Below, one piece after another: positions 57,801 through 64,000 of a stretch of DNA of 64,000 bases. Each line of letters begins with the position of its first letter. Position 1 is the stretch's first letter. The stretch is from Elymus sibiricus (lineage: Eukaryota > Streptophyta > Magnoliopsida > Poales > Poaceae), in contig CM077667.1 of assembly GCA_039707655.1 (NCBI GenBank), forward strand, positions 541,302,222 to 541,366,221, written 5' to 3'. The notes under the pieces are model-generated. The model was not told the origin of the DNA and ran no database searches. It was given only the letters and a program-made list of their open reading frames with translations. The position numbers and the translations under genes were made by a program.

Positions 57801-58098
57801 CGATCATAGGATATGGGTTCCAGGCGGCAGCCTGGGATAGCAAGGATGGATGTCATTTTATCGTTTGTTTTCGTCCGTAGTCGGACCCTGCTCTTCTGTT
57901 TGATGATTGTATATGTTGTTGTACTGATGTGAAATTGATGTAGCTTGTGGCAAGTGTAAGCCAATTCCATATACTCATCTCTTCTTTACATGTACTTGTA
58001 ATGATATCCATTCTTGCAAAACGACGAGATGCGCTTCTATCCCTGTCGAGGCCCTCGTGCCAAAATAAGGATAGGATCGCATCTTGGGCGTTACAAGT

Positions 58099-58111
58099 TG
58101 GTATCAGAGCC
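58099..58111 (+). promoter_or_regulatory. primer-binding site, initiator tRNA-Met type (copy 2)
   Basis: TGGTATCAGAGCC is identical to copy 1 and again lies 3 nt after the end of an LTR. Confidence 0.9.
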
Positions 58112-61100
58112 TGTACCGACCTAGGAGCCCCCCTTGATTGATCGAACTTGGCCGAGTTGAGTCTAGAAAGAAAAACTATTTGAGTCTGGTTATCAGAGAG
58201 TAGGATTCTTTTTACTCCTCTTCTATGCTCTGGTGAGGAATCCTGACGTAGTAATTTTAATTCTACCCCTCTTCTCACTCAATTTTTTTTAGGATCACAC
58301 GGGTATTTTGGAACCTCTATGATGCCGATGTGACCGAAACTCTGTTCTTGGTGCCTCCCATACGTATGGATTGAACTCGGGGAGTTGAGCTCCAAGGGGT
58401 TCTTGACACATCGTTATCGTTCAGTTTCCTTAGTATCTCAGGACGCGTATGTTCGAAATTGCTTCAATACTATTTGTGGTGCGAAGAGTGTGGCGGCACC
58501 CAGTACTGGGGAGCGAGATCATATGTACTGCCATCTTTAGTATCATTGTGATTACGAGGGTCTGAGGTAGATGAGTTTCCGAGATCTTTGGTTGTGTGTT
58601 GAGGGATGTGATACACTGGAGAGTAGTATTACCGCTAGGAGTTGAGTGATGGATAAAAACTCCATGTATCCGTGTACCCGATTGCATAACCAAGACTTCG
58701 GAAGTTCCTAGGTGGGAATTCAAGTAGTTTCCTAGGTATATATTTCAACAGATGCATGATGTGAGGTTGGGGTTCGACATCTAGTGGTTCCCTTGTTCAC
58801 GGTATTTTTTACAGAGGACAGTCTCGGTATGCTTCGTCAAGCCTTGTAGTTCGCTACGCCTAGGGAGCATATTCGGGCGTCATTTCAATATGACAATCCA
58901 ATATACGATCGAGCCCGTGCGAGCCTTACCACGAAAATATCGGACGGAATCTCTATCATGAGTTTGTTTCCGGCTTGTTTCAGAAGCCTCATCCTTTGTT
59001 ATGTTGGAATATGAAATTCGAGTTGCTTCGATGTCTAGTGGTGATTTCATATCTTTCCTAACCGGTGTGTTTCTCATCAAGAGAATTCAATCCTATTTCA
59101 ATATTTGCAATATCTATCCTCATGTTTCTTTCCGGAGTTTGTCTCATCTGTCTCAAGTTGTCTTTGTTTTCCCACCCTCCCACCCTTTTTCTTCAGTTAT
59201 TAAATTCTCATCCAAGTGCCTTTTCTATTCATGTGATTGTTCCGCTATCTTTCTTCCGTATCGTATCCGGTGATTCATTGTGAAGATCCCAAGTGCTAAG
59301 TTCATTATTCTTCATTCTTGTTTTCTTCCCCGGTGGAGTCAATTCAAGATTTCGAGCTTCATCATATCCTTTTCATCCTTCAAATGCTTTCCCGTGTCGG
59401 AAATTCTTATCCAAGCCTCTATTGTTCATTCAACCATCTCTCTATTCTATCCGGAGTGGCAAGTTATCTCAGAAGGCTTTCATTTCCATTCAGATCCTCT
59501 TAAATTATTTCGAGGTTCTCACCTCATCAAGTTTTCAATTTGTACCGGTGCAATCTCTCTTTCTAAACAATTGTTTCAACGGTGATCTCTTTGAGTGGGC
59601 TCATAACCCACAGGTTTTTCCCCAGGATCTTACCTGGCTCTTCTAATCTTTTCCGGAGATCTCAAGCTCTTGTCAAATGCCGTAAGAATGATTCTCATCA
59701 GTCATATTCCTTTTCCAAGATCGCTTCAAATTATTTCATCATTGGCTCAACCTTTCCTTATTCATTGTTCCGGAGTGTCTCAGTAATTCATGATGTTGTT
59801 CCTCGTCATCTTTCTCAGCGTTGAAGATCGAAGGACTGTTTCTCTTAAATCTTGATCCATTATCTTGAAGATTCATGTTTCAAGCTTCATGCTATTCTTC
59901 CAAAATTGTTTCGAGCATGAGTATTCATTCCTTATCTATCCGGAGCATTTCATAGTTGTTTTCATTCCTCAATCCTCCGAAGGCCATCACTTCAGAAGAT
60001 TTCTTCGTTCTCAGCTTTCAGCTTTCGTTCTCAAATTCTTCTCAATTGTTGTCTCTTCGTTCGTATCTCAATTATCCCGGTGCCTTGGGCCGTGATCTCT
60101 TCGTTCTCTTGTATCTCCATTCGTTCATGGTATCCTCATTCGTTTATGAATTCGTACCGGTGTTTCGTGAATACTTCTTCAAGCTTATGAATCTCTCTTC
60201 AATCATTCTCAAGAAGAATAAGTGGTATGCCAAATTCGTGCTTGTCATCAATTAAACTTGATGAAGGATAAGCATAACATAATTCTTATTCTTGTTTATC
60301 AGGGTGATTTCAATTCCTTCTCCCGGAGGTTGTTCATGATATCAAATTATTGGTTCTAAGGGGGTTCATCTTTTCTTTTTCTGAGTTCCAAGTTGTTCTC
60401 AAGTATCTCTTCGCGAAGCTTCATCTAAATCTTAGCAAGACCTCAATCTTGTTCATTTTGCAACCTTCAATTCTTTTCTATCATCCTTTCGTTTCGGAGT
60501 TCTTTCCGGAGGTTCTTCATGGTGGTTCATCAAGATTTCTTTCATTCTCAAGTGTTCTTCAAGATATTGTTGGAGGTCCTCAAGTATACTTTCTCTTGCA
60601 TTTCAAAGTGCAATTCTTTCCCCCTCATCTTTTGAGGTGGTGTTATAGAATTCTTGATTCATAAGGAGTCTGGAAGAGAAGTTATCAAGAATGAGATATT
60701 TAAAACCATCATTCCTTTCTCGGAGTTATCCTGGATTGGATTTCACCTAAAGCATTTCCTAAGGGTTGTTTCTATTATGGTGCTATGAGCGATCCAAGTT
60801 TTCTCCGACTCCTCTTAGTGAAAGAAGTTTTGCATATCTTGTTCCTCCCAACCAATCTTTGTTTCCGTTAGTGGCCGGTTGTCACCTCGTAATTTTGAGA
60901 TGTTTCCCATAAGCCCACAACAAATTCTTCTTTTCGTTGTTGATTTTCCAACAACTATGTTCAATCATTCCCTGTAACGATGCTTTTCTAATTCAATTGT
61001 GGTAGAAATTGTCATTTCTTCTCCATTCTCTTCTCTCCAATGATCTAGCTTCTTCCCTTGTTCCGGAAGCATTGTGATGTTACTCTATTCATCCCATTAT

Positions 61101-61188
61101 TTCGGTTTGTCAAGATCATGTTCCTTCCCTGCTTATCCATTTAACCGGAGTGTTGCGCCTCTTTTCAAGATCTCTCCATCTTATCAAG

Positions 61189-63351
61189 TGTTGGGGAACG
61201 CAGCAGAAAACAAAAATTTTCCGACCTACGCACCAGCCCAGGACCACTATGGAGACTGCATACAAGGTTTGATCATTATCGTTACCGACTCGTAGCGCAG
61301 CGGAAGTAGAGTCGATGACGATCGGCGGTGCAGATCCCCGCAGCTAGGATTTTACAACCTCCCAACCTCGAGGATGTATACCCTCATCTGCCCCGCGGAC
61401 AGCCCTCCGGGAGGCGGTCACACAATCCCCCGGACGGTGTCGCGGACAGCCCTTCGGGAGGACCTCCGAAACTCGGACTGTCACTCGGACAGCCCTTCGG
61501 GAGGACCTCCAAAACTCGGACGGTCACACGGACAGCCCTTCGGGAGGCACTCTCGAACTAAGACCGAAACTATGATCTCTCTACAGAGTTGCACACATAC
61601 GGTGTCATCTATCCGGCAGGGCTTCGCCGTCCAGAACTAGTTCCTGCCGGAACCCAGACAGCCTTTCGGCTCTACGAAACTATTTCGCTGGGAGGGAGAG
61701 AAGAATGCCAGATCATGCATGGCTTTGTGTATGAGAGCAAGAGTGTGTCTTATGGCAGCCCACACACCTCCTATTTATAGGAAACCCAAGGGGTAGGGTG
61801 GTTTTACAAGAAGACGCAAAATCCACATGGAAAGGAGTCCTTCCCAAGGACCTAAAAGGTGAAACCAAGGAACAAGGGGGACTCCATGAAGGAGTCCACC
61901 ATGTGGCCGGCCACACCCTCATGTGGGGCCCCAAAATTGGCCCCTATCCATCCATGTCATCCCCAAGATCTTTTGGAGCAAAGCCCCAAAAGGTGGCTTT
62001 CCAAAAATATCCCAAAAAGCACTTTCACTATTCACGACGACATTTTTCAGCGTCTGATCGAACTGAAAATATTCATGTGGGCTTAGAACAATTCTAGTAC
62101 CCACCAAAATAATTTTCAATGCGAGCCGGAACAATTCCGGTTTAGTGATTTCATCTGCGAAAAGCATCTGAAGCGGTTTCGGCAGCTCCGGAACATTTCC
62201 GGTTTTCATCCCGAAAAATTCCAGAAAGTTTCCAGAATGATTCTGGCACCCTCCAAGAATTATCAGGCATGTGCCAAAACCAATTTGACTTTATGGTATC
62301 CTCTGAAACAACTTTTCAGTTTCACCGGAACTCATCCGGTGACCTCTCTACGGAACTTTTCCACTGTCCGAAACTTTTCCGGCGTCCGAAACTTTTTCGG
62401 TGATTTTCTCTCAGACTCCCTGTCTAGTATTCAGCAGATAGATGACCCTTAAGCGTGTGACCCTATAGGTTCAGTGAAGCATAGACATGACCCGGAACCC
62501 CTTCCGATCAATGATCAACATCGGAGCCGTGGACACCCATATCGATCCCTATACCCACACGAATAAATATTCGAGTGAACCTCCAGTTGCCGTGAGCTAT
62601 TCCTGTTGCTTCGCGATATGTTACAATTACCCGAGGTGAGAAACATCGGCATCCTCGTGGATCAACACTTGTCCACAATGCCAGTTACCTCGTTGCCGGT
62701 ATTGTTCTCTTTTCTCGTTCCCGTGTTCCGGCATCCCTGTGATCAAATCACCCTGTGTCTGGCCAGACGATGATGGATACCGTAACACCAAGAAGGCCCA
62801 GAGATATCTCTCCATCGTCGGAGGAGCAAATCCCAATCTTGAGCTATCAAGTCCCTTGACATACTTTTCCATGAACCCGTAAGCCGCCGTAATAGCCACC
62901 CATTTACGGATGACGTTTAACAAACCCCAAAGTTCATGAAGCAAGCATGAAGAAACTCGACACTCTCATGGTCTAAGGAATTATGCAAACATTAACTTCT
63001 CTGTGTTATTAACCATAAACTTATGACGAATGTATCTCATAGCATAACATCAATCGGGTCGATTCAACACAAGTGTTCTACCAACAATTGTGCCCTCAAA
63101 ATTGCCGGCATAGCCATGCCCATGATCAGGAAAACAGGATCATCATGCAATACTTGAGCCAGTCATAGAGGCTTGACTAGGAATACATTTTACCGTTTAT
63201 TATCCCACACGTGCATATGAGTCTTCCTCCGAGCCTCGTGGTTATTGTAGGATCGAGAACCATAGCAGTTATATCATGGAACATAAACCTAATTATGAAC
63301 AGGGAGATAATCAATAACATTTATTATTGCCTCTAGGGCATATCTTCTACA
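61189..63351 (-). mobile_element. Copia-type solo LTR nested in LARD domain 2
   Basis: The insert is 2163 bp, bounded by TGTTGGGGAACG and GGGCATATCTTCTACA. On the minus strand it starts TGTAGAAGATATGCCCTAGA, similar to but distinct from the BARE/Angela start. The target-site duplication TCAAG flanks it (61184-61188 and 63352-63356), and domain 1 has the empty site (ttatcaagttgtc near 52392-52404). With no internal region and a perfect duplication, it is a solo LTR left by LTR-LTR recombination. The open frames inside on both strands are not supported as genes. Confidence 0.93.
61395..61555. repeat. four tandem copies of a 43-46 bp unit inside the solo LTR
   Basis: Units start with ggacagccctTcgggagg at 61397, 61443, 61487 and 61530. 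The middle two also share acctcc.aaactcgga. The period of 43-46 bp and the location inside an LTR suggest a promoter or leader repeat. Confidence 0.85.
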
Positions 63352-63563
63352 TCAAGTTGTCTTCTCTTTTCTACCGAAGTGCTGCCCAAATTTCGTTTCA
63401 ATTCTTGTTTGTTCCTCATGCCATTCTTCATCTATTTGCAACCTTCAAGTTTCATTGGTTTCAATCATTTGCCAAAGAAGAAACATAGTTTTACCACTTT
63501 CTTTTCTCTTACCCTTCTCATTCTAAGTTCTCGGGTCGAGATCTCTTGTAAGTGGAGGAGACT

Positions 63564-64000
63564 TGTAACAGCCCGAGACCGACGCTCCAGAAGATTCCTG
63601 TTTTATTCCCTTGCCGTCGTGTGATTCGTTTGGTTGTTGCATTCATCATCGCATCATTCGCATCATCCGCATTGCATCGGCACTTTGTTGTCAATGTTTT
63701 CAAAACATGCATCCATTAGTAGTTGCCGGTTCTCCCCGTCGACCGTTTTGAGACCAACCACACACGCATGCGTCCGCGGCATCGATAAAATATTGCTTTC
63801 AAAAGTGCGTATAAAACATTCTCGGATTGGGTCGAAAGTGGACGTGTGATCTAACTGTATCGTAGGTAGACCGCCTGCCAAATTTCGTCGCATTCCGAGT
63901 TTGTTTGATAACCGAACGGTCAACCGTAGCGACACCGTCATCGGTTTATTTGTCGGATGTTTTCGGTTTTAAAACTCGTTGCCAGGCCGCAAACCTCCTC
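63564..64000 (+). mobile_element. LARD LTR 3, first 437 bp
   Basis: It starts TGTAACAGCCCGAGACCGAC, directly after the polypurine tract, and runs off the window. It shares with LTR 2, against LTR 1, a series of variants (for example cccgagacc, atcgcatc, gtaggtagaccgcc). Confidence 0.9.

Larger units (their letters stand above)
52604..58095 (+). mobile_element. LARD LTR 2 (shared middle LTR)
   Basis: The LTR is 5492 bp including a 237-bp Stowaway MITE and its TA duplication; without them it is about 5253 bp. It acts as 3' LTR to domain 1 and 5' LTR to domain 2. Over its first 440 bases it resembles LTR 3 (about 6 differences) far more than LTR 1 (about 19). The TATA box is at 53170-53176. The intact open frames at 53198-53977 are in the GC-rich leader and are not a convincing gene. 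Confidence 0.85.
58096..63563 (+). mobile_element. LARD internal domain 2, carrying a solo LTR
   Basis: Without the nested 2163-bp solo LTR and its 5-bp duplication this domain is 3300 bp, the same length as domain 1. It starts with a primer-binding site (58099-58111) and ends with the polypurine tract agtggaggagact (63551-63563). As in domain 1, no coding capacity was found. Confidence 0.85.
44062..64000 (+). mobile_element. tandem LARD-like retroelement array (LTR-int-LTR-int-LTR)
   Basis: Three LTR starts (TGTAACAGCCCG at 44062, 52604 and 63564) alternate with two 3300-bp internal domains. Each internal domain begins with an initiator-Met primer-binding site and ends with a polypurine tract. 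No gag, protease, integrase or RT was found in either domain. LTRs of about 5.2 kb with a short conserved non-coding interior fit the LARD class (large retrotransposon derivatives) described from barley (Sukkula type); the exact family was not determined. CCCCT (44057-44061) is the left target-site candidate. The third LTR runs out of the window. Confidence 0.85.

Noticed and set aside
61395..61555. CRISPR-like array
   Set aside because: Plant LTR context, four imperfect adjacent units with no uniform unique spacers; it is an LTR tandem repeat.

Overview
The window reads as nuclear DNA from a Triticeae grass (wheat, Aegilops or barley type). Evidence: introns with GT-AG borders, Stowaway MITEs with CTCCCTCCGTTCC ends and TA duplications, an Au-type tRNA-derived SINE, BARE/Angela/WIS-like Copia LTRs, several CACTA transposons and a very large LTR retroelement without gag or pol. 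No bacterial, organellar or viral genes were seen. All family names come from recognition by eye, without a database search.

Layout. 0-9.1 kb is the gene island. A degenerate ORF remnant (0.4-0.65 kb) and a 5'-truncated LINE with target-site duplication (1.07-1.69 kb) precede two convergent host genes. These are a two-exon DUF1635-type gene (2121-3062, +) and a complete 14-exon MON1/SAND gene (3566-9067, -), which encodes a 574-residue protein with every splice phase consistent. 9.1-15.4 kb is low-copy-looking DNA with an Au SINE and no gene I can support. 15.4-18.2 kb is the left part of a CACTA element carrying host gene fragments, including two exons of 40S ribosomal protein S18 with their intron. 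18.2-24.7 kb is a decayed minus-strand Copia element whose left LTR has been replaced by an inverted LTR fragment. 24.7-32.4 kb is an autonomous-type CACTA element with a TNP2-like transposase and a second spliced ORF, both broken. 32.4-34.2 kb holds a Copia LTR tip, a coding remnant, microsatellites, a palindrome-ended MITE-like unit and a GC-rich stretch. 34.2-38.9 kb is a Gypsy element (tRNA-Asp-type primer site, gag, start of pol), preceded by a truncated second LTR and 3' internal sequence. 38.9 to about 43.2 kb is another CACTA-type element with long internal inverted repeats and two convergent acidic ORFs. 43.8-44.06 kb is the 5' end of a spliced unknown gene cut by the next insertion. 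44.06-64 kb is a tandem LTR-internal-LTR-internal-LTR array of a LARD-like element with LTRs of about 5.2 kb and a 3.3-kb non-coding internal domain. A Stowaway MITE sits in the middle LTR and a Copia solo LTR sits in the second internal domain.

Function. Only MON1 (with CCZ1, the RAB7 exchange factor for late endosome-to-vacuole traffic) and the DUF1635 gene look like intact host genes. The rest is nested transposon history. I found no convincing undescribed biochemical system. The most informative structure is the LARD array. Its LTR and internal divergences, counted by eye, separate an older insertion from a younger unequal crossover, and both nested insertions are confirmed by empty sites in the sister copy.
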